Below, in pieces: positions 43,487 to 51,981 of a stretch of DNA of 64,000 bases. The position numbers and the translations under genes are program-made. Origin of the DNA: UM-FILTER-47-13 sp964445195 (lineage in GTDB: Bacteria > Pseudomonadota > Alphaproteobacteria > Micavibrionales > Micavibrionaceae); NCBI GenBank assembly GCA_964445195.1, contig CAYUKA010000003.1:62001-126000 (forward strand). The letters run 5' to 3'. Every line of letters begins with the position of its first letter. Position 1 is the stretch's first letter. The notes under the pieces were generated by a model. It was given only the letters and a program-made list of their open reading frames with translations. It ran no database searches and was not told the DNA's origin.

Positions 43487-44092
43487 ATGAGACTTTTCGT
43501 CATGATGTGTGCGCTGATGGTGATGGTAATGCCACAGGCGCAGGCAATGGAAAATCGTATTCATGTCGGCGATCTGTATAATTTTGTCAGTGACAAAAAC
43601 AGCGCGGTCAACAACCCGTTGATCAGCGTCAGCCGCAATTTCCTGAACCGCACGACAGCGGAAAACGCGATCTTTGAAAACCGCGTCGCGCTGCATGGCG
43701 CGGCCCATCAGTGGCACCGCGTTTATCATGCGCATCCGTCGCACTGGGCGTATTACCGCTATCCTTGGAGCCCGTATTACAACCCGGTCAGCATGCGCTC
43801 GATGAGCAAGTGGGACCAGATCAACATGCTGGAAAACAAAAAGCGTAATATCCCGGGCTATCAGGCTCGCATCGACATCACCAATACGGTCATTAATCCG
43901 TACGGCACGACAGCCATCGTTGATGTCGATCTGAAAGAATACAGCCTGGCATACACGCCGTACAGCCCGGCCCTGACAACGCGGGTCCTGCACGCAAACT
44001 CCAAGTGCAAAATGTACCTGAGCCGTATGGGCACCAACGAGCTGGTCATGACCCGTATGGATTGTAACACAAACACGAACCTGCCGATGTAA
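43487..44092 (+). CDS. Exported protein of an unrecognised two-cysteine family (member 2, divergent)
   Basis: A 201-residue protein with a Met-rich signal peptide (MRLFVMMCALMVMVMPQAQA). A strong CGGAGGGG site precedes ATG 43487, making a longer start at 43451 unlikely. It keeps the family layout, including a helix with SKWDQINMLENKK, GYQARIDITNTVINPYGTTA and the two-Cys end SKCKMYLSRMG ... MTRMDCNTNTN. It also has a His/Tyr/Trp-rich insert (HQWHRVYHAHPSHWAYYRYP) absent from the others; such a segment could bind metal, which is only a suggestion. A terminator follows. Confidence 0.78.
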   Translation: MRLFVMMCALMVMVMPQAQAMENRIHVGDLYNFVSDKNSAVNNPLISVSRNFLNRTTAENAIFENRVALHGAAHQWHRVYHAHPSHWAYYRYPWSPYYNPVSMRSMSKWDQINMLENKKRNIPGYQARIDITNTVINPYGTTAIVDVDLKEYSLAYTPYSPALTTRVLHANSKCKMYLSRMGTNELVMTRMDCNTNTNLPM

Positions 44093-44120
44093 TCGTCTGG
44101 TTTTTCGCAGCTTACCGGAA

Positions 44121-44152
44121 GAAGGCCGCCCGATGCGGCCTTCTTTTTTTCG
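44121..44152 (+). terminator. Intrinsic terminator after exported protein 2
   Basis: Nine-base perfect stem GAAGGCCGC (44121-44129) and GCGGCCTTC (44135-44143) with a five-base loop, followed by a run of seven or more T. It isolates member 2 from nadA. Confidence 0.93.
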
Positions 44153-44264
44153 CGCCGGCCAGCCAAGACCGACTGCATGCAAAAAAACTGGCAATATTTC
44201 CGAAACGTTCTATTTTGTGCTATGAAAGCCTCTGCGATAACAAGCGTTACAGGCGCGTGAAACC

Positions 44265-45281
44265 ATGTTGATGAAAGCCCTGCCCTACACCGACGAAGTT
44301 GCCACGGCGACCCGGCCGGTCTATGAAAAGCTTGCAAACCAGTACCGCGAGGATCACTGGCAGCGGCTTGCGCCGTATATCCATGAAATCAACCGTCTAA
44401 AGCAGGAAAAAAACGCCGTCATCCTCGCTCATAATTACATGACACCGGACATTTTCTACGGCGTCGGCGATATCGTCGGCGACTCGCTGAAACTGGCGCA
44501 GGAAGCGGCAAAGACCGAAGCGGACCTGATTATTCAGTGCGGCGTGCATTTCATGGCCGAAACCTCGAAAATCCTGTGCCCGGACAAAACGGTTCTGATC
44601 CCTGACAGCCGCGCCGGCTGTTCGCTGTCGGAATCGATCACCGGCGCCGATGTGCGTGCCCTGAAAGAGCAACATCCCGGCGTTCCGGTCGTTACCTACG
44701 TCAATACCAGCGCCGATGTCAAAGCCGAGTCCGATGTCTGCTGCACCTCATCCAACGCGCTGCAGATCGTCGAAGCATTGGGCCGCGAGGGACACGACAC
44801 GGTCATCATGACCCCCGATATGTACCTGGCGCAAAATGTCGCCGCCCAGACCGATATCAAGGTCCTGTTCTGGGAAGGCGCCTGCATGGTTCATGAGCGC
44901 TTTACCCGCAAGGATATCGACAAATTCCGCGACCGCTACGGCGAAGATCTCGTCGTTCTGGCGCACCCCGAATGTCCGCCTGAAATCCTTGAGAACGCCG
45001 ATTACGCGGGATCGACTGCGCAGATGAACGATTATATTGTCAACAACCAGCCTGCCCGCGCCGTGCTGCTGACCGAATGCTCGATGAGCGATAATATTGC
45101 CGCCGCCAACCCGGAGGTCGAGCTGATCGGCACCTGCCAGCTGTGCCCGCATATGAAACGCATCACCCTGCCGAAAATCCTGACCTGCCTGCAGACCATG
45201 CAGGAGGAAGTCACCGTCGCCCCGGCGATTGCCACCCGCGCCCGCGTGGCTGTTGAGAGAATGCTGGAAATGAGCGCATAA
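44265..45281 (+). CDS. nadA: Quinolinate synthase
   Basis: A 338-residue [4Fe-4S] enzyme condensing iminoaspartate with dihydroxyacetone phosphate to quinolinate. NAVILAHNYMTPDIF, DIVGDSLKLAQEAAKT and VHFMAETSKILCPDKTVLIP are present, with cluster cysteines in SRAGCSLSES, LAHPECPPEI and TCQLCPHMKRITL. Also VTYVNTSADVKAESDVCCTS. Followed 12 bases later by nadC, with no nadB (aspartate oxidase) between or beside them; iminoaspartate must come from a nadB elsewhere or from aspartate dehydrogenase. Confidence 0.97.
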   Translation: MLMKALPYTDEVATATRPVYEKLANQYREDHWQRLAPYIHEINRLKQEKNAVILAHNYMTPDIFYGVGDIVGDSLKLAQEAAKTEADLIIQCGVHFMAETSKILCPDKTVLIPDSRAGCSLSESITGADVRALKEQHPGVPVVTYVNTSADVKAESDVCCTSSNALQIVEALGREGHDTVIMTPDMYLAQNVAAQTDIKVLFWEGACMVHERFTRKDIDKFRDRYGEDLVVLAHPECPPEILENADYAGSTAQMNDYIVNNQPARAVLLTECSMSDNIAAANPEVELIGTCQLCPHMKRITLPKILTCLQTMQEEVTVAPAIATRARVAVERMLEMSA

Positions 45282-45293
45282 GGACATTAACCA

Positions 45294-46136
45294 ATGAAGC
45301 TGCCGCAAATAGTCATTGACGATCTCGTCAGACGCACCCTGTTCGAAGATCTCGGCCACGGCCATGACAGCACGACACAGGCATTGATTCCTGCAAATAC
45401 CAACGGCACGCTGGTCATGCGCGCGCGGGAGGCCGGGATACTGGCAGGTAAGGATATCGCCGCCGCCGCGTTCCGCCTCTTCGACCCGTCACTGACCGTC
45501 ACCAGCCATCTTGAGGACAGCCAGGCGCTGAAGCCCGAAGACGCCATCCTGACCGTCGAAGGCTCGGCCGCCTCGATTTTGAGCGCCGAACGCACCGCCC
45601 TGAACTTCATGACCCATTTAAGCGGTGTCGCGACGCAAACCGCACGCTATGTTGAGGCCACAAGCGGTACAAAGGCCTCCATCACCTGTACCCGTAAAAC
45701 CCTGCCCGGCCTGCGCGCGGTGCAGAAATACGCAGTGCGGACAGGCGGCGGCAAAAACCACCGTTTCGGGCTTGATGACGGGATTCTGATCAAGGACAAC
45801 CATATTGCACTGGCCGGCGGAATTGGCCCGGCGATTGAGCGGGCACATAAAAATGCCGGTCACATGGTTAAAATCGAGATTGAAGTCGATACGCTGGAAC
45901 AACTTGAATCCGCCCTCGGCCACGATATCGATGCCGTCATGCTGGACAATATGGGGCACAATAACCTGCATCAGGCCGTCAGCCTGATTGACGGCCGGGT
46001 ACTGGCTGAGGCTTCTGGCGGCGTTAATCTTGACACGGTGCGCGGGATTGCTGAATCCGGTGTCGATATCATCTCTGTCGGCGCCCTGACCCACAGTGTT
46101 ACAGCATTGGATATCGGGCTCGACATAAGCATTTGA
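45294..46136 (+). CDS. nadC: Nicotinate-nucleotide pyrophosphorylase (carboxylating)
   Basis: A 280-residue type II phosphoribosyltransferase making nicotinate mononucleotide from quinolinate and PRPP. TLFEDLGHGHDSTTQALIP at the start, SAERTALNFMTHLSGVAT, the catalytic segment TCTRKTLPGLRAVQKYAVRT, GGGKNHRFGLDDGILIKDNH and EASGGVNLDTVRGIAESGVD. A clear AAGGA lies before the ATG. Shares a transcript with nadA. Confidence 0.97.
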   Translation: MKLPQIVIDDLVRRTLFEDLGHGHDSTTQALIPANTNGTLVMRAREAGILAGKDIAAAAFRLFDPSLTVTSHLEDSQALKPEDAILTVEGSAASILSAERTALNFMTHLSGVATQTARYVEATSGTKASITCTRKTLPGLRAVQKYAVRTGGGKNHRFGLDDGILIKDNHIALAGGIGPAIERAHKNAGHMVKIEIEVDTLEQLESALGHDIDAVMLDNMGHNNLHQAVSLIDGRVLAEASGGVNLDTVRGIAESGVDIISVGALTHSVTALDIGLDISI

Positions 46137-46287
46137 TACAAAATAAAAAAACAACCATCCCAGCACTATTTAATTTTACATATTTATTACTTCTTTTACC
46201 TTTTCCCGGCATAATAAAAAAGTGGGTAAGAAACCTGCCTGAACGGTCAAAACGAAGCGGTAAAACATAAAGCGGGGACAGAACCCG

Positions 46288-46878
46288 ATGGGAAAAAGCT
46301 TTGAGCTTTTGGGCCTGGCGGCCTTTAACATTTTCCTGGCCATTATCCTGTCAGCAACTTTCCTGACAAACGCCGGCGTGTCCGTTGACACGCTGAATGA
46401 AAGCAATGTTGAGGGCTTTATCACGCGGGTTGCCGAGATTAGCGGCGGTCGCGATGAAGCCATGGATCAATACAGTATTACCAGCTTTTTTATGGATCAT
46501 ATCAGCGACGACAGCACGTTCGTCAGTACCATCGAGTATAATATGCCGGACATGGAAGACAGCGCACGTGAGCTTGAGATGGATAAAATGACCTTCATCA
46601 GCCATGTGTTGCAAGGCATGCAGGCAATGGATAAGCATGAAAGCGCGGTCCAGATCGATCATATTGATATCGCTGACAACGGCAAAAGCGCCCGTGTCGT
46701 AACCACCAATTATGAGCGCGGTGTTATGCCTGTCGATGACGGGTTCGGCGATATCCGCATGATGCCGGTCATGGGCACCTCATATTGCGAACAAAAGCTG
46801 GTTCTGAGCCAAAAAAGAACCATCCAGATGGCCGGCGCGGAATGCAGCACCAGTATCAGCTTCCAGGAGAGTTACTAA
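46288..46878 (+). CDS. Exported/anchored protein of an unrecognised two-cysteine family (member 3)
   Basis: A 196-residue protein with an N-terminal hydrophobic segment (LLGLAAFNIFLAIILSATFL), a signal peptide or anchor. Family pattern: FITRVAEISGGRDEA, DHISDDSTFVSTIEYNMPD, a helix MDKMTFISHVLQGMQ, strands IDHIDIADNGKSARVVTT, and the two-Cys end GTSYCEQKLVL ... AGAECSTSISFQESY, closest to members 1 and 4. GCGGGGA precedes ATG. Its stop codon overlaps the start of member 4 (TAATG), so the two are translationally coupled. Confidence 0.8.
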   Translation: MGKSFELLGLAAFNIFLAIILSATFLTNAGVSVDTLNESNVEGFITRVAEISGGRDEAMDQYSITSFFMDHISDDSTFVSTIEYNMPDMEDSARELEMDKMTFISHVLQGMQAMDKHESAVQIDHIDIADNGKSARVVTTNYERGVMPVDDGFGDIRMMPVMGTSYCEQKLVLSQKRTIQMAGAECSTSISFQESY

Positions 46879-47516
46879 TGCGATCAACTATTCTGTTATT
46901 GCCCTTGGTTCTTGCCCTCACCTTCAGCGTGCTGTGCCTGACCGCTACGCCGGCTGCCGCCCAGTTCAAAAAAGATCCCCGCAAGGATTTTGTCACCGCC
47001 CTGAACGAACGCAACATCAGGGCTTTTCTCGAGGAAGTCAGCGCGATCTCAACCGGTCAGCGGCCCGATCTGCTTGACGACGATGTAGCGAATTACTTCA
47101 ACAACCATGTTTCGGACAAGGCTGTCTTCAAAAGCAAGATGCACTATGACATCCCGAATTTCCCATCACAGGCGACCGAGATGAAACTGAACAAGGAAGA
47201 GTATATCGGCACGATCCTGCAGGGCCGGTTCATGATGGAAGATTATCAGTCAAACATCGAAATCAGGGATCTGAAAATCGGCGGCGGCGGCAAAAACGCA
47301 ACCTTTACCAGTGTCATCACGGAAAAAGGCCGTATGCCGTTCCCCAAAGACCCGAAAAAGCCGAACGATGTTGAGATGATCCCGATCGAAGGTCAATCAA
47401 CCTGCCGGCAGCGCCTGATCGTCTCGTTTAACAATTTCATTCAGATGGCCCGCGCCGAATGTGAAACCGATATCAGCTTCGATCCGTTCGCCGGTAAACC
47501 CCTTGTTCCGCAATAA
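46878..47516 (+). CDS. Exported protein of an unrecognised two-cysteine family (member 4)
   Basis: A 212-residue protein with a classic signal peptide (hydrophobic LLLPLVLALTFSVLCLTATP, cut near PAAAQ). It matches member 3 block for block: FLEEVSAISTGQRPD, NNHVSDKAVFKSKMHYDIPN, LNKEEYIGTILQG, IEIRDLKIGGGGKNATFTSV and the two-Cys end GQSTCRQRLIV ... ARAECETDISFDP. AGGAGA is eight bases ahead of ATG 46878. The two conserved cysteines could form a disulfide in the periplasm. It ends three bases from the convergent DUF1761 gene. Confidence 0.8.
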   Translation: MRSTILLLPLVLALTFSVLCLTATPAAAQFKKDPRKDFVTALNERNIRAFLEEVSAISTGQRPDLLDDDVANYFNNHVSDKAVFKSKMHYDIPNFPSQATEMKLNKEEYIGTILQGRFMMEDYQSNIEIRDLKIGGGGKNATFTSVITEKGRMPFPKDPKKPNDVEMIPIEGQSTCRQRLIVSFNNFIQMARAECETDISFDPFAGKPLVPQ

Positions 47517-47520
47517 AAGC

Positions 47521-47913
47521 TTAAACGAACATCCGGAAGACAAAGGCAAAGATCAGGTAACCGGTCAGGTGGTAACCACCATCAATCCAGAGCAGCTTGG
47601 TGTTAAAGTTACCATGCATGATCGCCATCGCCTTCGGGGGCATCATGTACGCCCCCCACAATGCGATCGACAGGAACAGGTAATCCTGCAGGTCATCCTG
47701 CAGCATCGGGCTGCTAATCAGGAAGGCATAAACAAAGGCCGCCGCCAGCCAGCCGATAATCGATACGGCATGGTGCGCCATACTCGACTCCTCGATATCA
47801 TCAGGCCGCTTGTCAAGCGCCCCAAGCCATGCCTTGCCAAACAGGAACGGTGAGTACCAGATGAACCCTAAAAGAAAGGCCAGAATGGCTGCGATCAGAA
47901 TTGCCGTCACCAT
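47521..47913 (-). CDS. DUF1761-family membrane protein (copy 1)
   Basis: A 130-residue protein with four membrane helices. The N-terminal AFLLGFIWYSPFLFGKAWL is the DUF1761 hallmark, followed by AFVYAFLISSPMLQ, ALWGAYMMPPKAMA and a last helix GYHLTGYLIFAFVFR. Function unknown for the family. AAGGAG precedes the ATG. A similar gene lies 110 bases upstream, so this is a tandem pair downstream of sdhB. Confidence 0.85.
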   Translation of the reverse strand: MVTAILIAAILAFLLGFIWYSPFLFGKAWLGALDKRPDDIEESSMAHHAVSIIGWLAAAFVYAFLISSPMLQDDLQDYLFLSIALWGAYMMPPKAMAIMHGNFNTKLLWIDGGYHLTGYLIFAFVFRMFV

Positions 47914-48023
47914 AAGGATGATCTCCTTCTGCTATACTGTCTTAAAATACGCTGACGATAGTCTAAAAGCTCTGCTCCCGGCCAGAAAGGAGAAAAGGCG
48001 GACTATTCACAAGCTGGCCGACT

Positions 48024-48437
48024 CTAAATAGCAATATTATCGAGCAGCACATGCACAAGAGCAAATACATAGTAGCCAGCAAGCTGATAAGCCGCATCAA
48101 TTGACACCGCTTCGAATGCATAACCGGTGTAAAGAGCGCCCATCAACAGAGGCGGCATGGCAAAAGCGACCCACAGCAAACATGACAGGCTGAAAAAGCC
48201 CGGCACATCGGTAATATTCAGCAGATCGGCCAGAAAGGAATAAAAACAGGCCGCTACGATCCACAGCATCAATGAGAGAATCACAGTACGCCATACCGGC
48301 TTAATCTCCATAGCAGAACCGCCACGCGCTTCAAGCCACCGTGTTCCCAATACTTTGGGGTGATACCAGAGCACTCCCAGTAAAAACGCAAAAACACCGG
48401 AGACAAGAGTCGACGTAATGGGCAGAGCAAATTCCAT
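48024..48437 (-). CDS. DUF1761-family membrane protein (copy 2)
   Basis: A 137-residue protein, paralogue of the preceding one: AFLLGVLWYHPKVLGTRWLE, four helices, LLWVAFAMPPLLMGALY and a final AYQLAGYYVFALVHVLL. Start is ATG 48437; a 30-codon upstream extension with Arg/Cys-rich sequence overlaps sdhB and is rejected. It begins 52 bases after the sdhB stop, so it may be read with the sdh transcript. Function unknown. Confidence 0.8.
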   Translation of the reverse strand: MEFALPITSTLVSGVFAFLLGVLWYHPKVLGTRWLEARGGSAMEIKPVWRTVILSLMLWIVAACFYSFLADLLNITDVPGFFSLSCLLWVAFAMPPLLMGALYTGYAFEAVSIDAAYQLAGYYVFALVHVLLDNIAI

Positions 48438-48489
48438 GGTCAAAAGCCTTTGTATAATCAGATAAAGAGAATGAAGACAGCAACGCGAT

Positions 48490-49281
48490 TTAGCGCCGCG
48501 TCGCAAGCCGCTTCTTAATCTCTGCAATTGATTTTGCCGGGTTCAAACCCTTGGGGCAAGTCTTTGTACAATTCATGATCGTATGACATCTGTATAAACG
48601 AAAAGAATCTTCCAATTGATCAAGCCGCTCGTCTGTCGCTTCATCACGGGAATCAATAATCCAGCGATGGGCCTGCATTAACGTGGCCGGCCCTAAAAAT
48701 CGGTCGCTGTTCCACCAATAGCTGGGGCAGCCGGTCGAACAGCAAAAACACAGGATGCAACCCGCCGGGCCGTGCCCGTCCGCACCGTTCAGGGCATCAG
48801 CATCCTCAGGGCTTTGCAACCGTTCCCGGGTCGGCGCGGCCGAGTCTGTCTTCAGCCATGGCTCAATCGCCTCATATTGCGCGATCGCATGTTTCTGGTC
48901 AGGAACGAGATCTTTCACCACTTTCATATGCGGCAGCGGTGTAACCCTCACGTCACCTTTCACATCATCAATCGCCTTGGTACAGGCCAGCGTATTCGTG
49001 CCATCAATATTCATCGCACACGAACCGCATATCCCTTCACGGCAGGAACGGCGGAATGTCAGCGTGCTATCTATTTCATTCTTAATGTAGATGACGGCAT
49101 CAAGAACCATCGGCCCGCATTTATCGAGGTCAATCGTATATTCATCCAGACGCGGATTTTCCTCATCGTCGGGATTCCAGCGGTAAATGCGAAAGGTCTT
49201 TTTGCGCGCCGCATCCCCGGCCGCGTCATGTGTACGGCCTTTTTGAATCTTTGAATTGGGCGGCAGGTTAAACTGGGCCAT
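48490..49281 (-). CDS. sdhB: Succinate dehydrogenase iron-sulfur subunit
   Basis: A 263-residue subunit of complex II carrying electrons from FAD to quinone. [2Fe-2S] ligands in SCREGICGSCAMNIDGTNTL, [4Fe-4S] in CILCFCCSTGCPSYWW, and [3Fe-4S] in CHTIMNCTKTCPKGLNP. N-terminal FRIYRWNPDDEENPRLDEYT is typical. It is separated from sdhA by two small unknown genes and about 900 bases, where the family is normally adjacent. Confidence 0.98.
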   Translation of the reverse strand: MAQFNLPPNSKIQKGRTHDAAGDAARKKTFRIYRWNPDDEENPRLDEYTIDLDKCGPMVLDAVIYIKNEIDSTLTFRRSCREGICGSCAMNIDGTNTLACTKAIDDVKGDVRVTPLPHMKVVKDLVPDQKHAIAQYEAIEPWLKTDSAAPTRERLQSPEDADALNGADGHGPAGCILCFCCSTGCPSYWWNSDRFLGPATLMQAHRWIIDSRDEATDERLDQLEDSFRLYRCHTIMNCTKTCPKGLNPAKSIAEIKKRLATRR

Positions 49282-49362
49282 AACTCATATCCTGATTACA
49301 GGTCTGACTTATAGATTAAAATAAGGACTTTAATAACAAAAGGAAAGGCTTATTCCCGGATC

Positions 49363-49743
49363 TTACTTTATTTCCGGGCCGGCAAGCTGTCGTATTTTCC
49401 GGGACTTATCGGCAGGCGACGCACCCTCATAGCCTGAAAGAGCCGCCTGCGCCGCAAACGCCCGGCGCACCCCGTTGATCCCACCATTAACAATATCATC
49501 ACGAATTGTGGTCAAAGCCTGATCAAGACGCCGGTATATCGGGTTGTCAGCAGCCTCAGGACGCAGTAAATCCAAATCTTGTATGGCATAATCAACCAGA
49601 CCACGGGCATGCCGGCGCCAGCGCTCACTAAGCGCAGACACCGTATCGTCGATAAACTGGAGGAACGTCCGCTCACGCTCAGGCGGCCCGCCGCCGCCAC
49701 GTCGCTCATTCGCTCTTATTTTGACTGGTTGCAACTCATGCAT
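49363..49743 (-). CDS. Unknown protein between sdhA and sdhB (a)
   Basis: A 126-residue soluble protein. The N-terminal 25 residues are charged and Gly/Pro rich; the rest is helical (FLQFIDDTVSALSERWRRH; YRRLDQALTTIRDDIVNG; GVRRAFAAQAALSGYEG). No signal peptide, no family recognised. Same strand as the sdh genes, 60 bases after its upstream neighbour and 81 before sdhB, so likely on the same transcript. Confidence 0.6.
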   Translation of the reverse strand: MHELQPVKIRANERRGGGGPPERERTFLQFIDDTVSALSERWRRHARGLVDYAIQDLDLLRPEAADNPIYRRLDQALTTIRDDIVNGGINGVRRAFAAQAALSGYEGASPADKSRKIRQLAGPEIK

Positions 49744-49803
49744 ATTCTTATTACCATAATATCAATTAGGAATAATAGCGAAGAATCTGCCAAAACGCAA
49801 GAT

Positions 49804-50088
49804 TCACAAGCGCGGCAGAGCCTGCAGCGGGCTATGCCGCAGCACAGCGTCCAGTGCCCATAACTTCCCGGCAAGGCTTCCCGATCGCACGGTCGCCTGT
49901 ATATCCAGCAGGCCACTCTGCTGCCGCTGGCGTGTGATCATGGTAAACTTGTCACCATCCGTCAGGCATAATGACGGGTCGATAGTCATCTCTTTTATCT
50001 GTGCGATTTCCCCGGAAAGCAATGTATCTGCAAGATTGACGATCCGCGTCCAATAAGGCGACAGCTTCGCCTGTGTTTCGAGACTCAT
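49804..50088 (-). CDS. Unknown protein between sdhA and sdhB (b)
   Basis: A 94-residue soluble protein starting MSLETQAKLSPYW; GGGAG lies six bases ahead of ATG 50088, so an upstream extension of 17 codons is rejected. Contains VNLADTLLSGEIAQIKEMTI and FTMITRQRQQSGLLDIQATV, probably alpha then beta. No family recognised. It begins 93 bases after the sdhA stop in the same direction. Confidence 0.6.
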   Translation of the reverse strand: MSLETQAKLSPYWTRIVNLADTLLSGEIAQIKEMTIDPSLCLTDGDKFTMITRQRQQSGLLDIQATVRSGSLAGKLWALDAVLRHSPLQALPRL

Positions 50089-50181
50089 CTCATACTCCCT
50101 GTTCTGTATATTTTTTATTATGGCAGTATGATAGCGCAAACTGTCTATATGCGCCAGATTTTCCGGATTATACAGGGCCGC

Positions 50182-51975
50182 CTAATAAACGCGTTTTTTC
50201 GGCGAGATCGGCTCGACCTCGTTGGTCAGGCTGGTCAGGACAACCGGGCGGTCGCCCATCGTGACAGCGCCGCTGTCATCGACCCAGACGGTCGAGTGTT
50301 TGAGCCAGTTCCGGTCATCGCGATCCGGGTAGTCCTCACGCGCATGGGCCCCGCGAGACTCCGTGCGCTGCGCCGCCGGATAAACGGTTGACACGGCCTG
50401 ATACAGCAAATTATCCAGCTCCAGCGTTTCCACAAGATCGGTGTTAAAAATCATCGAACGGTCAGAGATACCAATATCACCGCGCGCGGCAAAGCAGCGA
50501 TCGACTTTTTCCACGCCTTCGTCGAGCGTTTCACCAGTCCGGAATACAGCAGCATGATTCTGCATGGCCGTTTGCATCTCCAGCCGCAATTTAGCCGTCG
50601 GCGTATTGCCATTCGCGTGGCGGTAGCGGTCAAACCGTTCCAGCGCCTTGCTGCCGTCATCACCGCCGTTTAACGGCTTGTGCGATGCGCCGGCTTCAAC
50701 CGTCTCGGCCGCACGGATCGCCGCCGCCCGCCCGAACACGACCAGATCAAGCAGCGAGTTTGAACCCAAACGGTTCGCGCCATGAACAGACACGCAGGCC
50801 GCCTCGCCGATCGCCATCAGGCCCGGCACAATCCGGTACGGGTCTTTCGCGTCCGGATTCAAAACCTCGGTCTTATAGTTGGTCGGGATGCCACCCATAT
50901 TGTAGTGCACCGTCGGCAGGACCGGAATCGGCTCCCTGGTCACATCGACGCCGGCAAAAATCCGCGCCGTTTCGGCAATGCCCGGCAGGCGGGAATGAAT
51001 CACCGCCGGGTCGAGATGGTTCAGGTTCAGGTGGATATGGTCACTATTTTCACCAACGCCCCGCCCCTCACGAATTTCAATCGTCATCGCGCGCGAGACG
51101 ACATCACGGCTCGCCAGGTCCTTGGCCGACGGCGCATAACGCTCCATAAAGCGCTCGCCATCGGCATTGGTCAGATAACCGCCCTCGCCGCGTACGCCCT
51201 CGGTAATCAGGCAGCCGGCGCCGTAAATACCGGTCGGGTGAAACTGCACGAATTCCATGTCCTGCAGCGGCAGGCCCGCCCGCAATACCATCGCGTTGCC
51301 GTCGCCGGTGCAGGTATGGGCCGACGTACAGGAGAAATAGGTCCGCCCGTAGCCGCCGGTCGCCAGGATCGTCTGGTGCGCCCGGAACCGGTGGATCGTC
51401 CCGTCATCCAGGTTCCACGCCATCACACCGAGACACTCACCGTCCTCGCCCATAATCAGGTCGAGCGCGAAATATTCGATAAAAAACTCGGCCCGGTGCC
51501 GCAATGCCTGCGTATACAGCGTATGCAGGATCGCGTGGCCGGTACGGTCGGCGGCGGCACAGGTACGCTGCGCGGTGCCTTTGCCGTAGCCGGTCGTCAT
51601 GCCGCCAAACGGGCGCTGGTAAATCCGGCCGTCTTCGGTGCGCGAAAACGGTACGCCGTAATGCTCCAACTCGATCACGGCCGGGATCGCTTCCTTGCAC
51701 ATATACTCAATTGCGTCCTGATCGCCCAGCCAGTCGGAGCCCTTGATCGTGTCATAGAAATGAAAGCGCCAGTCATCTTCACCCATATTACCGAGCGCAG
51801 CGCTAATCCCGCCCTGCGCGGCAACGGTATGGGACCGTGTCGGGAATACTTTGGAAATCAGCGCGGTTTTAAGTCCCTTTTCAGCGCAGCCAAACCCCGC
51901 GCGCAGCCCCGCGCCGCCGGCGCCGACAACGACGACGTCATATTCATGATCGATGATTTCGTAAGCTTCGCTCAT
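50182..51975 (-). CDS. sdhA: Succinate dehydrogenase flavoprotein subunit
   Basis: A 597-residue FAD subunit oxidising succinate to fumarate. FAD-binding VVVVGAGGAGLRAGFG, the His that holds covalent FAD in TRSHTVAAQGGISAALG, HFYDTIKGSDWLGDQDAI, active-site region QFHPTGIYGAGCLITEG, and ACVSVHGANRLGSNSLLDLV. The C-terminus HSTVWVDDSGAVTMGDRPVV is normal. The start lies six bases from the stop of a GxxExxY-type gene. Confidence 0.98.
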   Translation of the reverse strand: MSEAYEIIDHEYDVVVVGAGGAGLRAGFGCAEKGLKTALISKVFPTRSHTVAAQGGISAALGNMGEDDWRFHFYDTIKGSDWLGDQDAIEYMCKEAIPAVIELEHYGVPFSRTEDGRIYQRPFGGMTTGYGKGTAQRTCAAADRTGHAILHTLYTQALRHRAEFFIEYFALDLIMGEDGECLGVMAWNLDDGTIHRFRAHQTILATGGYGRTYFSCTSAHTCTGDGNAMVLRAGLPLQDMEFVQFHPTGIYGAGCLITEGVRGEGGYLTNADGERFMERYAPSAKDLASRDVVSRAMTIEIREGRGVGENSDHIHLNLNHLDPAVIHSRLPGIAETARIFAGVDVTREPIPVLPTVHYNMGGIPTNYKTEVLNPDAKDPYRIVPGLMAIGEAACVSVHGANRLGSNSLLDLVVFGRAAAIRAAETVEAGASHKPLNGGDDGSKALERFDRYRHANGNTPTAKLRLEMQTAMQNHAAVFRTGETLDEGVEKVDRCFAARGDIGISDRSMIFNTDLVETLELDNLLYQAVSTVYPAAQRTESRGAHAREDYPDRDDRNWLKHSTVWVDDSGAVTMGDRPVVLTSLTNEVEPISPKKRVY

Positions 51976-51981
51976 CCGCCT

